Part shown: positions 1 to 8,069 of the stretch, in pieces
Layout: each line of letters opens with the position of its first letter
Position numbering within the stretch: position 1 is the first letter of the stretch
Source: Bradyrhizobium algeriense
GTDB lineage: Bacteria > Pseudomonadota > Alphaproteobacteria > Rhizobiales > Xanthobacteraceae
Reading direction: 5' to 3'
DNA length: 64,000 nucleotides
Assembly: GCF_036924595.1 (NCBI RefSeq)
Contig: NZ_JAZHRV010000001.1
Location: 3,224,001 to 3,288,000, forward strand
The notes under the pieces: generated by a model
The model's input: only the letters and a program-made list of their open reading frames with translations
The model's database searches: none
What the model was told of the DNA's origin: nothing
Made by a program: the position numbers and the translations under genes

Positions 1-480
1 ATTCAACATTGCTTTCTTACCGAGTCCGTGTTCGACGTTGGTGTAGGGACGCTGGTTCTGGCGCGCGGCGCCACGCAGCACTACCTTGCGGCAGGTTCGT
101 TTCTGATCGACGTGTTCTATCTCGGCATCAAGGATGTGATGTTCAAATCCCTCGAAAGCGAGGATTTCAAGATGTACATGGACTCGATGGAAGCCGGGTC
201 GCCCATGGTTGCCGTCGATCCGGGTTACGCGCGCAAGCTGCTGCGCGATCTCGCCGTGTGGTCGCAATCGATAGGCTTTGCGCCGCACCGGGACTTCGCG
301 GCGGTGGAGCCGATATTCGGCGACGTGAGCGCGGACGCCAGCGACGCGGTGTTTCGGTTCGGTCGCGACGGCAAGCCTGTCTATATGCCCGGCCCGGGCG
401 ATACCGCTGCCTCGATGCGGCGGCGGATCGAGCAACTGCAGAAGTATCTCGGCGATCACGGTTTTGAGACCGCGGCCTAA
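1..480 (+). CDS. conserved hypothetical protein, 5' end outside window
   Basis: The frame is open from base 1 to the stop at 478-480, so the true start probably lies upstream; an internal GTG at 28 is the first start codon visible. The visible protein is about 159 residues, with an Ala/Gly-rich hydrophobic stretch near residues 20-45 containing a GSFLIDVFYLGIKD segment and a charged C-terminal helix. I do not recognise a named domain, and no function is assigned. It sits next to remnants of accessory genes (DUF4145 fragment, FRG gene). Codon usage looks like normal high-GC coding DNA. Confidence 0.6.
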   Translation: MQHCFLTESVFDVGVGTLVLARGATQHYLAAGSFLIDVFYLGIKDVMFKSLESEDFKMYMDSMEAGSPMVAVDPGYARKLLRDLAVWSQSIGFAPHRDFAAVEPIFGDVSADASDAVFRFGRDGKPVYMPGPGDTAASMRRRIEQLQKYLGDHGFETAA

Positions 481-542
481 GATGTAAGCTTCAACGGCGC
501 GTTACGGCGTTACGGTGGCAGTTAATCTGCCGCTGGCCCATT

Positions 543-572
543 GCAATTGAGTGCACTGCAATTGAGTGCACT
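543..572. repeat. tandem duplication of a 15-bp unit
   Basis: The unit GCAATTGAGTGCACT occurs at 543-557 and again, identically, at 558-572. It lies in the gap between the partial first gene and a broken DUF4145 gene. It could be a duplication left by an insertion or slippage, or a regulatory repeat; nothing in the flanks decides this. Confidence 0.8.
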
Positions 573-674
573 GTCAACGTAATCCCTGTACCAGCCTATC
601 CAGAAGCTTTGGGGGCTCCCAGTGAGATAATTATGGGCATTGGAGCACCTTTCGAGAAGCTTGGTTGATGCATC

Positions 675-1085
675 CTACCTATGTGCCTTGAGCCTCTTGA
701 TGATGGCCTTGGTACTCTCGCCACGGTCCTTGAACAAGTCCTCCAGTGCCATCTCACAGAGCTGGTAGGCATCGAGCACGGCGGCCTGTGACACCTTCGA
801 GCTGTGTGCACCCAGGTTGCCGATCGTGCGCAATGCATGCGGGGTTTCGGAGTGCTCTTTCGAACCGATCTTGTTCGCGAACATGTCGATGCGTGCAGAT
901 AGGTCGAGCACCCTGCGCTTGCCGTCCTTGGCTGCATCCTTCTTCTGAATGCGCGTCTTCGCGACACCGAAATGGTCCATCATACGCTCTAGGCTGGTAC
1001 GCAGCCGTGATGCGCACACGCTGTAGTCGCCCCAATACAGCTCGAAGGACAGCTTCAGCTCCTTCACCACCTCGGCTGGCGTCTT
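675..1085 (-). pseudogene. DUF4145-type protein, C-terminal fragment
   Basis: The reading frame ends at 675 and is open only back to 1085, where an in-frame TAG blocks it; the only start candidate is a GTG at 1068-1070. The product (about 131 residues) contains a conserved-looking helical block with Leu/Arg pattern (LRTSLERMMDHFGV) and a downstream LRTIGNLGAHSS motif, which resembles the C-terminal half of DUF4145 proteins, normally around 200 residues or more. I infer that the N-terminal half has been lost. DUF4145 is often found with restriction or other defence genes, and an FRG-domain gene lies immediately upstream on the same strand (13 bp from the frame's stop). Confidence 0.55.
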
Positions 1086-1098
1086 CTAACGACTGAAA

Positions 1099-1908
1099 TT
1101 AGCCGCCACCTTGCTCCTCGCGAATTGAGAGACTTTCCATCAAACTCTCTTCCGACCCGAAAAGAGTGAAAGCGTTCAAATTGTACATCTGAAGTTCCCT
1201 GAGCACCTTCCTTCGCTCTGTGTGTGGAAGAACGAACTTGAAAATAACGTCCTGCTGAAATTCCGCTTCGGGATCGTAGGGGCGACACACCTTGGAATGC
1301 TCAGAGAAGAACGGCCAGTTTTCTTCCCACGTCGTGCAGATCGTATACTGCGACTGCTGAGCAAAATGGCGCTTCGGGCCTTGCACGTACGGCCCTAATA
1401 GCGTGATCGCCGGCGAGTCACTTCCCCCGATCTTCATACCGCCGGGACCACGCTCGCGAAACGCAAATATCGCTATGTCCTCTTCACGAGGTTCACGAAA
1501 GGCGAAGTAGGCCGCGACGAATGGAGAGGCACTCCAATCGAGCAATGGCGAAGGGAAACCATGATGGCGAAGGTAAGCCATGTATGCGTAGTGCGGGAAA
1601 CTTCCGAACGTCATCAACCTTGAGAACGAGTCATACCCGCCGCGAAGATTCGCTTGAATTTCGCTGAAGTCGATACCGTCAGGCCAACTCTGACCGGTAT
1701 AGGTCTGAACTTCGGTTCTGATTTTTAAGATCGTCTCGTAATAATCTTCGATCTCGACCGTATGCTGACTGCGCTCAAGCGTAGTCTGTAATTCCCACTT
1801 CGACGAACCGTGACCTCTGAAGAGCAGCTTAGAGCCTTCTGCCTTGTCCAATAATTCGGCGGTGCGCGTTTTGAATTCTTCCCATGTGCAATTGCCATCG
1901 ATCATCAA
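1099..1908 (-). CDS. FRG domain-containing protein
   Basis: A 269-residue protein with the two hallmarks of the FRG family: an FRGHG motif at residues 30-34 that gives the family its name, and an HHGFPSPLLDWS block at 115-126 followed by an aromatic SPFVAAYFAF stretch. FRG proteins are widespread, usually in accessory DNA, and their biochemical activity is not well established; a role in defence or stress has been proposed. No signal peptide is seen, so it is probably cytosolic. The neighbouring DUF4145 fragment suggests a decayed accessory or defence module. ATG start at 1906-1908; a second ATG follows directly. Confidence 0.85.
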   Translation of the reverse strand: MMIDGNCTWEEFKTRTAELLDKAEGSKLLFRGHGSSKWELQTTLERSQHTVEIEDYYETILKIRTEVQTYTGQSWPDGIDFSEIQANLRGGYDSFSRLMTFGSFPHYAYMAYLRHHGFPSPLLDWSASPFVAAYFAFREPREEDIAIFAFRERGPGGMKIGGSDSPAITLLGPYVQGPKRHFAQQSQYTICTTWEENWPFFSEHSKVCRPYDPEAEFQQDVIFKFVLPHTERRKVLRELQMYNLNAFTLFGSEESLMESLSIREEQGGG

Positions 1909-2058
1909 AGTACCTTGCGATAGCTGAAGCTGGCACCCGTTATATACACGTCATAAATTGCGGATGATTGAGTTTAGCCCCGTAAAACGTGCATATCTGA
2001 CAATTACCTTATTACCGATTGAGACAGCCTTAAGCGGAAAGCTAACAGGCCCTGCCGC

Positions 2059-3417
2059 TTAACCCTCTTTCGGCTTCTTCGCCCGCATCTTCATCTCGCG
2101 ATACCGCGCCGCCCCGCCTTCGCGGTTGCTCTGCGGGCTGCGCTCCACGGCCATCGCATCATCAGGCACGTCCTTGGTGATGACGGAGCCCGAACCGATA
2201 TAGGCGCCGTTGCCGATTTTCACCGGCGCCACCAGCGAGGAGTTGGTGCCGATGAAGGCGCCGGTGCCGATCGTGGTCTTGTGCTTGAAGAAGCCGTCAT
2301 AGTTGCAGGTGACGGTGCCGGCGCCGAGATTGGCGTTGGGGCCGACATGGGCGTCGCCGACATAGGAGAGATGGTTGACCTTGGCGCCCGCCTCGAGCGT
2401 CGCGGCCTTGGTCTCCACGAAGTTGCCGATCCGGACGCCGTCGCCGAGCGAGGTGCCGGGGCGCAGGCGGGCATAGGGGCCGACGGACGCCTTCTTGCCG
2501 ATCGAGGCCTGCACGATGTGCGAGAACGAATGGATCACCGCGCCGTCGGCAATGGTGACGCCGGGGCCGATCACCACGAACGGCTCGATGGTGACATCGT
2601 TGCCGAACGTGGTATCGGCCGCGAGATGGACCGTCTCCGGCGCGATCAGCGTCACCCCGGCATCGAGCGCCGCCTTGCGCAGCCGCGCCTGCATCACCGC
2701 TTCCGCTTCGGCGAGCTGTGCCTTGTTGTTGATGCCGCGCACTTCGTCTTCGCTGGTTTCGATCACGACGGCCTCCAATCCCATTTCCCTGACGATGGTA
2801 ACGGCATCGACCAGATAATACTCGCCCTTGCTGTTGGCATTGCCGATCCGGTCGAGAATTTCCAGCGCACGGTGGCCATCGAACGCCATCACGCCGGCAT
2901 TGCACAGCGTCACCTTGCGCTCTTCTTCGGTCGCGTCGGCATGCTCGCGGATTGTCACCAGGCGGCCGCCCTCGAGCAGCAGCCGGCCATAGCCGGTCGG
3001 ATCCGCGGCGCGGAAGCCGAGCACGGCAAGGGCTGCGCCCTGCTCCAGCGGCGCGCGCAGCCGCGTAAAGGTTTCTGCCGAAATCAGCGGCGTGTCGCCG
3101 AACGCCACCAGCAGATCATCCGCACCGCGCGCAATCGCCTCGCGGGCGGCCAGCACGGCATGCGCCGTGCCGAGGCGCTCAGCCTGAATGAACGTTGCTA
3201 CATCGGTGCGGATGCGCTTGACCTCGTCGGCGACCGCCTTGTGGTCCGGCCCGATCACCACCGCGAGGGCTGCGCCCGTTCCGTGCGGGGCCGCGTCCAG
3301 CACATGCGCCAGCAGCGACTGGCCGGCGACGGGGTGCAACACCTTCGGCAGCGAGGATCGCATGCGCGTCCCCTCACCGGCCGCAAGCACGACAGTCAGG
3401 CTGGATCGAGCGGTCAT
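2059..3417 (-). CDS. glmU: bifunctional GlcNAc-1-P uridyltransferase / glucosamine-1-P acetyltransferase
   Basis: GlmU makes UDP-N-acetylglucosamine from glucosamine-1-phosphate in the cytosol, feeding peptidoglycan and lipid A synthesis. The 452-residue protein has the normal family length. The N-terminal uridyltransferase domain carries the nucleotide-binding loop [18 protein letters not shown] (residues 11-28). The C-terminal half has hexapeptide repeats of the left-handed beta-helix and the NYDG motif of the acetyltransferase site. The frame is open far upstream of the start, but that extension is low-complexity and lies antisense to the next gene; the ATG at 3415-3417 fits the family N terminus. 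Confidence 0.97.
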   Translation of the reverse strand: MTARSSLTVVLAAGEGTRMRSSLPKVLHPVAGQSLLAHVLDAAPHGTGAALAVVIGPDHKAVADEVKRIRTDVATFIQAERLGTAHAVLAAREAIARGADDLLVAFGDTPLISAETFTRLRAPLEQGAALAVLGFRAADPTGYGRLLLEGGRLVTIREHADATEEERKVTLCNAGVMAFDGHRALEILDRIGNANSKGEYYLVDAVTIVREMGLEAVVIETSEDEVRGINNKAQLAEAEAVMQARLRKAALDAGVTLIAPETVHLAADTTFGNDVTIEPFVVIGPGVTIADGAVIHSFSHIVQASIGKKASVGPYARLRPGTSLGDGVRIGNFVETKAATLEAGAKVNHLSYVGDAHVGPNANLGAGTVTCNYDGFFKHKTTIGTGAFIGTNSSLVAPVKIGNGAYIGSGSVITKDVPDDAMAVERSPQSNREGGAARYREMKMRAKKPKEG

Positions 3418-3538
3418 TCTACTTCCTAGCGGACAATTCGGATGGCGCCGGCCGTCTTTAATTGTTTTCCCCCGGAGATCAAACCGATTCGGCGCCCCGA
3501 AAACGTCCGGATTCAAGTGGGCGTCGCTTTTCCTGTTA

Positions 3539-4963
3539 ATGTTTGCCCCTGTGATTCGGCAGGGCCTTGAGGAGGGCCAGGGGCGCTTGGCCAAGAAACC
3601 AGACCATCTCGCGGACTTCGAGGCGGATGACACCGGTGGCGTGCTGGGCAACCTGTTGGCCGACGAAGACGAGCTCGACCGCCGCGCGCTGTGGCGGATC
3701 GGATCATGGGGCGTCGGCGCCACGGCTGCGGTGATTCTGGCCGTGATGGCCAACCAGTCGTCGCTCGGATTGAAGCGGGAACAGGTCGCCGCCGCCGATC
3801 TGGCCCGGCAAGCGCAACAGATCCAGATGGTTGCGAGAGAAACCCAGAACGAGGCGCGACGGCTTGCCGCCGCCATCGACACGCTCAATAGCGATCGCGA
3901 CAGGCTGTATTCCCGGGTTACCGGTCTGGAACAGGGGCTCGACTCCGTCACCGGGGCCATCGCCCGGCAGGGTTCCGCTGCGGCTTCGCCGCCGGTTGCC
4001 AATGCGGAACTGCAGGCCGCCCAAAACCCGCAGCCTTCGCCACCCGTCGCGCCGGTAATAACCACCACGGCCACGGCGCCCGTCGCCGACAAGCCCGTCG
4101 CCGACAAACCCGTTGCCGCCACCCCGGAGCCCGCCCCTGCTGCGGTTTACTCCGCCGCAAAGGATGCTGCGAAGACCGACGCGGCCAAAGCGGATAGCGC
4201 CAAGCTCGAAACGGCGAAGGCGGAGATGGCAAAAGCGGACATGACAAAAGCGGACTTGGCAAAGTCGGACTTGGTAAAGGTCGAGGCGGCAAAAGCCGAC
4301 GCCGTCAAGCCGGAGCCCGCAAAACCTTCGCCCGCCACGCCGCTGGTGGCGTTGCAGTCGATGATGGCCCCGCCCGATCCCGCCGCCAGCAAGCTGATCG
4401 AGCCGGGCAAGGCGCCAAACCCTGTCATCGCGAGCCCGATCCCCGACGTCGTGGCGGCGGCGCCATCGGCGACCGATGCGGAAACCGACGATGACACCGC
4501 GCCAAAAGTCTCGCTGCGGCGAACCGAGTTCGGGGTCGATCTCGGCAGTGCCAATTCGGTGAACGGGCTGCGCGCGTTGTGGCTCGGGCTGTTGAAATCG
4601 AGATCGAACGCCCTCCTGACGGCGTTGCGTCCGATCATCGTCATCAAGGAAAACACCAATGGGCTCGGCATGCAGCTTCGCCTGGTAGCCGGTCCGCTTA
4701 ACGACGCCGGCGCCGCCGCCAGGATCTGCGCCGTCCTGACCGAAAACAAACGGCCTTGCGAGACCGCGATCTTCGAGGGCCAGCGGCTGTCGCTGAAGCC
4801 GGATGATTCGCCGCCCACCGCCGCCAAGCCGACGCCGCGCCGGCCCAGCATCGCCAAACGGGCGGCGGCGGTCGTCGAGGAAACAGCGAAGAAGCCGGAA
4901 CCGCCGCCACCGGCGACGCAGACGACATTATCGTCCTTCTTCAACAGGAAAAGTTCACAATAA
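3539..4963 (+). CDS. membrane-anchored protein with coiled coil and SPOR-like C-terminal domain
   Basis: About 474 residues. After a charged cytosolic N terminus there is one membrane segment (around residues 55-75), a predicted coiled coil (about 76-130), then a long Pro/Ala/Lys-rich linker that includes imperfect repeats of a five-residue A-K-A-(D/E)-x type, and a C-terminal domain of roughly 90 residues with an LRLVAGPL...ARICAVL pattern resembling SPOR domains, which bind denuded peptidoglycan. This suggests an envelope or cell-division role (inference). The start is uncertain: ATG 3539, GTG 3551 and TTG 3590 are all possible. Divergent from glmU with about 120 bp between the starts. Confidence 0.7.
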   Translation: MFAPVIRQGLEEGQGRLAKKPDHLADFEADDTGGVLGNLLADEDELDRRALWRIGSWGVGATAAVILAVMANQSSLGLKREQVAAADLARQAQQIQMVARETQNEARRLAAAIDTLNSDRDRLYSRVTGLEQGLDSVTGAIARQGSAAASPPVANAELQAAQNPQPSPPVAPVITTTATAPVADKPVADKPVAATPEPAPAAVYSAAKDAAKTDAAKADSAKLETAKAEMAKADMTKADLAKSDLVKVEAAKADAVKPEPAKPSPATPLVALQSMMAPPDPAASKLIEPGKAPNPVIASPIPDVVAAAPSATDAETDDDTAPKVSLRRTEFGVDLGSANSVNGLRALWLGLLKSRSNALLTALRPIIVIKENTNGLGMQLRLVAGPLNDAGAAARICAVLTENKRPCETAIFEGQRLSLKPDDSPPTAAKPTPRRPSIAKRAAAVVEETAKKPEPPPPATQTTLSSFFNRKSSQ

Positions 4964-5059
4964 TCTTTTGACTACAGCGCGTTACGCCGAACTTTTGACA
5001 AGCGCTATCGCCATTGGCGAACGCTTGTCCCGGCAGCCAATCCCGACCATATTGCGCCC

Positions 5060-5440
5060 ATGAAAAAATCCCCGTTCCGGCTCACGCCCTATCAAGTCCA
5101 ATTCCTGTTGGTGGTCGGCTTCGTCACCGTCGGCTACGCGCTTTACCTGCGCTACCTCGCGGTCGAGTTCTCAACCGTCGCGCTGGCCTGCGACGCCGGC
5201 CTGCAAAGCATACTGTGCAAGTCGCGGACGCTTGCGACGTACCTTTTCAAGAATTCGGTATTCGGCATCGCCGCGCTGATCATTGCGACGCTTCACGTCA
5301 TGCGGCCGTCGATCGTGCTGTTGACCGGCGGGCTGATCGCGGCGGGATTCGGGATCGTGCTCTACAATATCGTGCTGTCGGGAATTGCGATCGGCCTGCT
5401 CATTTTGGGATTTGCACGGCCCGCGCCCGCCACAGCGTGA
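5060..5440 (+). CDS. small integral membrane protein
   Basis: A 126-residue protein dominated by three or four hydrophobic segments (about residues 13-32, 66-82, 86-104 and 106-120). A Cys pair lies in the first periplasmic or cytosolic loop (ACDAG...SILCKS), possibly able to form a disulfide. The family is not recognised and no function is assigned. Its 3' end overlaps the 3' end of the convergent ndvC gene by about 41 bp. Confidence 0.7.
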   Translation: MKKSPFRLTPYQVQFLLVVGFVTVGYALYLRYLAVEFSTVALACDAGLQSILCKSRTLATYLFKNSVFGIAALIIATLHVMRPSIVLLTGGLIAAGFGIVLYNIVLSGIAIGLLILGFARPAPATA

Positions 5441-7025
5441 GCGCCAGCAGCAGATAGATCGCGCAAGTCCACATCGACTGCCAGTTCTGGTTGCCCTCGT
5501 TGAAGCCGGTGAAGAGCGCGGCGGCGACCAGCAGACCGGCAAAGGTAGATTCAGCGATCGGGCGCACGCCCTCCACCGGCCGGTTGAGCAGCATCAGGGC
5601 CGCGAACGGCACCACCGCCATGGTCAGCGAGGCGAACGGAAAATCGCGGTAGCGCGGATCGAACGTAAAGCCGAGTGCGGTTTCCGCTGCGATCACCGTG
5701 GTGACGACAAGCACGAAACCCAACAGCGCCGTCAGCACCGATTTGGTCCGGAAGTTGCGCGGCCCGAACAATTCGAGGAATGTCGGTAGCGGCCGTCCCG
5801 ACATCGCAGCGTTCGCGCACAGCAAGGGTGAGGCAATGCCGGCCGCCAGCAGCGCCCCCCATTGCAGCCAGCCGCCGGCGCCGTAGCTCTCATAATACAT
5901 CTTGTCGACGGCGACCCCGAGCAGCATGCCGGCGGTTGTCGCCGACGTCCCGACCGCGATCCACGCGGCCGGCCGCGGCTTCCACGGCCGCCGCCGCAGC
6001 GTCAGCCAGCCCGTCAGGAAGACGAAGGCGCTGAGCGCCATCCCGCTTCCCATCTGCAGTTTCCAGGACGGATAATTGCTGATCGGCTCTCCGGGCGGAT
6101 ATTTCACCGCGCGCTGCGCGTCATCGATCAGGCCCCAATAGCCGCCGACGGTGCCTTCGAGCTGGCGCTTCCACGGCTGGTCGTAGGCCTCGATCAAATT
6201 GACCCGAAACTTCTCGCGCTTGGCGAGGTCGAGGATTTCGGACACGACGCGCGCCTGGTTGGTGCGCGACGGCAGCGCGCCTTCGCGCATCCTGCCCGCG
6301 CTCGGCCAGCCGGTTTCGCCGATCAGGATTTCCTTGTTCGGAAACGCCACCGCCATCCGCTTGCGGATATCGTCGACATGGCCGGCGGCGTGCTTCGCGC
6401 GCACCGGGATGTCTTCCCAGTAAGGCAGGATGTGGATCGTAACGAAGTCGACGGCGTCATATACTTCGCGGTTGCGCAGCCAGAATTCCCAGACATCGGC
6501 ATAGGTCACGGGGACGGTGACGCGCGACTTGACCGAGCGGATGTGGGCCGCGAGGTCCGATGTCGTCATCTCGCCGCGCAGCAGCACCTCGTTGCCGACC
6601 ACCAGCGCGGTGATGACGTCAGGGTGTTCCTTGGTCAGTTCGACCGCGACCGAAATCTGGGCGAGATTCTTGATCCGGTTGCTGGAGAGCCAGATTCCCT
6701 GGATCACCTTCAGGCCGACCTTGGCGGCCAGCGCCGGAACCTGGTCGAGCCCGTTCTCGATCGAATAGGTCCGCACGCAGTCGGTGATCTTGGCAAGCTG
6801 CGCCAGATCCTGCGCGATCTGTTCAGGAAGAATTTGCGTGGACGGAATCAGCGGCGTCTGCGCGCCGCGGAACGGCGCGTAGGAAACGCATTGCAGTTTT
6901 GCGCTGGGATCGATCGGCGCGCGCACAAGCGTGATCGGGGTGGCAAGCCACCACCAAAGGGCCGCGATCATACCTAGCGATGAAAGGAGAAGCGCCAGCG
7001 GCGTACGAAGAGAAATCGGTTCCAT
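5400..7025 (-). CDS. ndvC: NdvC-like beta-glucan synthesis membrane protein, GH17 domain
   Basis: 541 residues. An N-terminal membrane segment (about 8-30) is followed by a GH17-type domain (about 45-320) and then a series of membrane spans (about 330-535). Family GH17 acid/base and nucleophile candidates are visible: Glu146 in VVGNEVLLRGE and Glu237 in IGETGWPSAG. In Bradyrhizobium japonicum ndvC is needed for the beta-(1,6) linkages of cyclic beta-(1,3)(1,6)-glucans, periplasmic osmoregulated glucans important for nodulation. Size, topology and proximity to ndvB support the name. It is transcribed away from the secreted-protein gene and ndvB, so the locus is divergent. Confidence 0.85.
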   Translation of the reverse strand: MEPISLRTPLALLLSSLGMIAALWWWLATPITLVRAPIDPSAKLQCVSYAPFRGAQTPLIPSTQILPEQIAQDLAQLAKITDCVRTYSIENGLDQVPALAAKVGLKVIQGIWLSSNRIKNLAQISVAVELTKEHPDVITALVVGNEVLLRGEMTTSDLAAHIRSVKSRVTVPVTYADVWEFWLRNREVYDAVDFVTIHILPYWEDIPVRAKHAAGHVDDIRKRMAVAFPNKEILIGETGWPSAGRMREGALPSRTNQARVVSEILDLAKREKFRVNLIEAYDQPWKRQLEGTVGGYWGLIDDAQRAVKYPPGEPISNYPSWKLQMGSGMALSAFVFLTGWLTLRRRPWKPRPAAWIAVGTSATTAGMLLGVAVDKMYYESYGAGGWLQWGALLAAGIASPLLCANAAMSGRPLPTFLELFGPRNFRTKSVLTALLGFVLVVTTVIAAETALGFTFDPRYRDFPFASLTMAVVPFAALMLLNRPVEGVRPIAESTFAGLLVAAALFTGFNEGNQNWQSMWTCAIYLLLALTLWRARAVQIPK

Positions 7026-7274
7026 CCTCCGGGCGGGGACCGTCGATTACCCGTTCAACGGCGTTCTGCCAAGATGCACGGTGGTCCTATTGCCCCTCAT
7101 CCCCTGCGGCAGTTTTACCACCGCCATGATAAAGTTGTGACTTTGCTGGACAAAATCCGAAATACCCGTCATGTGAATCGTCGAGCTTGTCCGCCGCATT
7201 GGGGACGAATTTGGGCGGCAACAAGCCAGACCACCACACCAGCCGCGCGCGGCTGGAAACTAATCGGGGAATGT

Positions 7275-7847
7275 ATGCGTCGACGGGTGCTTGATCCAAG
7301 AGTTGCGGTTTTGCGGCGCTTCGCCGCTGCCGGCCTGGCCCTCCTGATCGGATCGGCCGGCGCGTTTGCCCAGAGCGGCACCCCGGCGCCCCAGGATCAG
7401 TCCGGCAAGCCGCCCGCCAATGCCGCCGACGTCAACAAGGACAATCAGCGCAAGGCCGACGAATTCGTCGAGGCGGCCCAGGCCATCAACGGCCCGGGTG
7501 GAAACCCCGAATGCGTCTGGCTCGGCCGCCGCGTGGTTCGCCTGATGTGGCGCGACGACCTCGACACCGCGTTCCGGCATCTCGATCTCTACGACCGGTT
7601 CGGCTGCCCCGGCGGCCATGTCCAGGCGGCCTTCCGCTGCCTGACCCGCTTTGGCGGACAGATCGATCCCAAAGTGGCCGAAACCCTCGACAGCCGCATC
7701 CACGTCTGCTGGATCAATCCGGGCGCCCAGCCCCAGGCTGCCGCGGCGGCCAACCCGGCGCCTGCGACCGCCGGCAATGCGGCGCCAGCAGCGGCCGCTT
7801 CGCCCTCGCCGACCCCCAGCGCCAGCCCCGCCCCGCCGGCGAAATAG
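7275..7847 (+). CDS. secreted protein of the glucan locus, possibly NdvD
   Basis: 190 residues with an N-terminal signal peptide (Arg-rich start, hydrophobic core, cleavage near AFAQS around residues 30-35), a central globular part with three or four Cys residues (NPECVWLG, DRFGCPGG, AAFRCLTR, IHVCWINPG) and an Ala/Pro-rich tail. The Cys residues suggest a disulfide-bonded periplasmic domain. B. japonicum has a third glucan gene, ndvD, in this locus; position makes this a candidate, but I could not compare sequences. Start chosen at ATG 7275, preceded by GGGGA; longer in-frame extensions lack a signal peptide. Confidence 0.65.
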   Translation: MRRRVLDPRVAVLRRFAAAGLALLIGSAGAFAQSGTPAPQDQSGKPPANAADVNKDNQRKADEFVEAAQAINGPGGNPECVWLGRRVVRLMWRDDLDTAFRHLDLYDRFGCPGGHVQAAFRCLTRFGGQIDPKVAETLDSRIHVCWINPGAQPQAAAAANPAPATAGNAAPAAAASPSPTPSASPAPPAK

Positions 7848-8069
7848 CTGCCCGCCATTCAGGATTCGTTCAGCGGAACGATCCTATTTGTCCGGCGTTT
7901 GGCGTTTGGATTGGCCGCGCGCTCAAAACGCCGTCCTTAAAAAAGTCATGGCGTCATACCAGTTGTGAATTCGCAGGGCAGGACTATCCTTATGATGCTG
8001 CCGTGTCGGTCGAACCTAGGGGACAGGTTCGCTTCCCATCAATCGCAGCCCCGTATGGTTTAGCTGCCA

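Noticed and set aside
2281..3429. Long open frame opposite glmU
   Set aside because: It is the antisense shadow of glmU in high-GC DNA and has an Arg/Asp/Gly-rich composition without domain features.
3418..4122. In-frame N-terminal extension of glmU
   Set aside because: Low-complexity Ser/Ala/Arg sequence antisense to the SPOR-like gene; GlmU starts at 3417 by family length.
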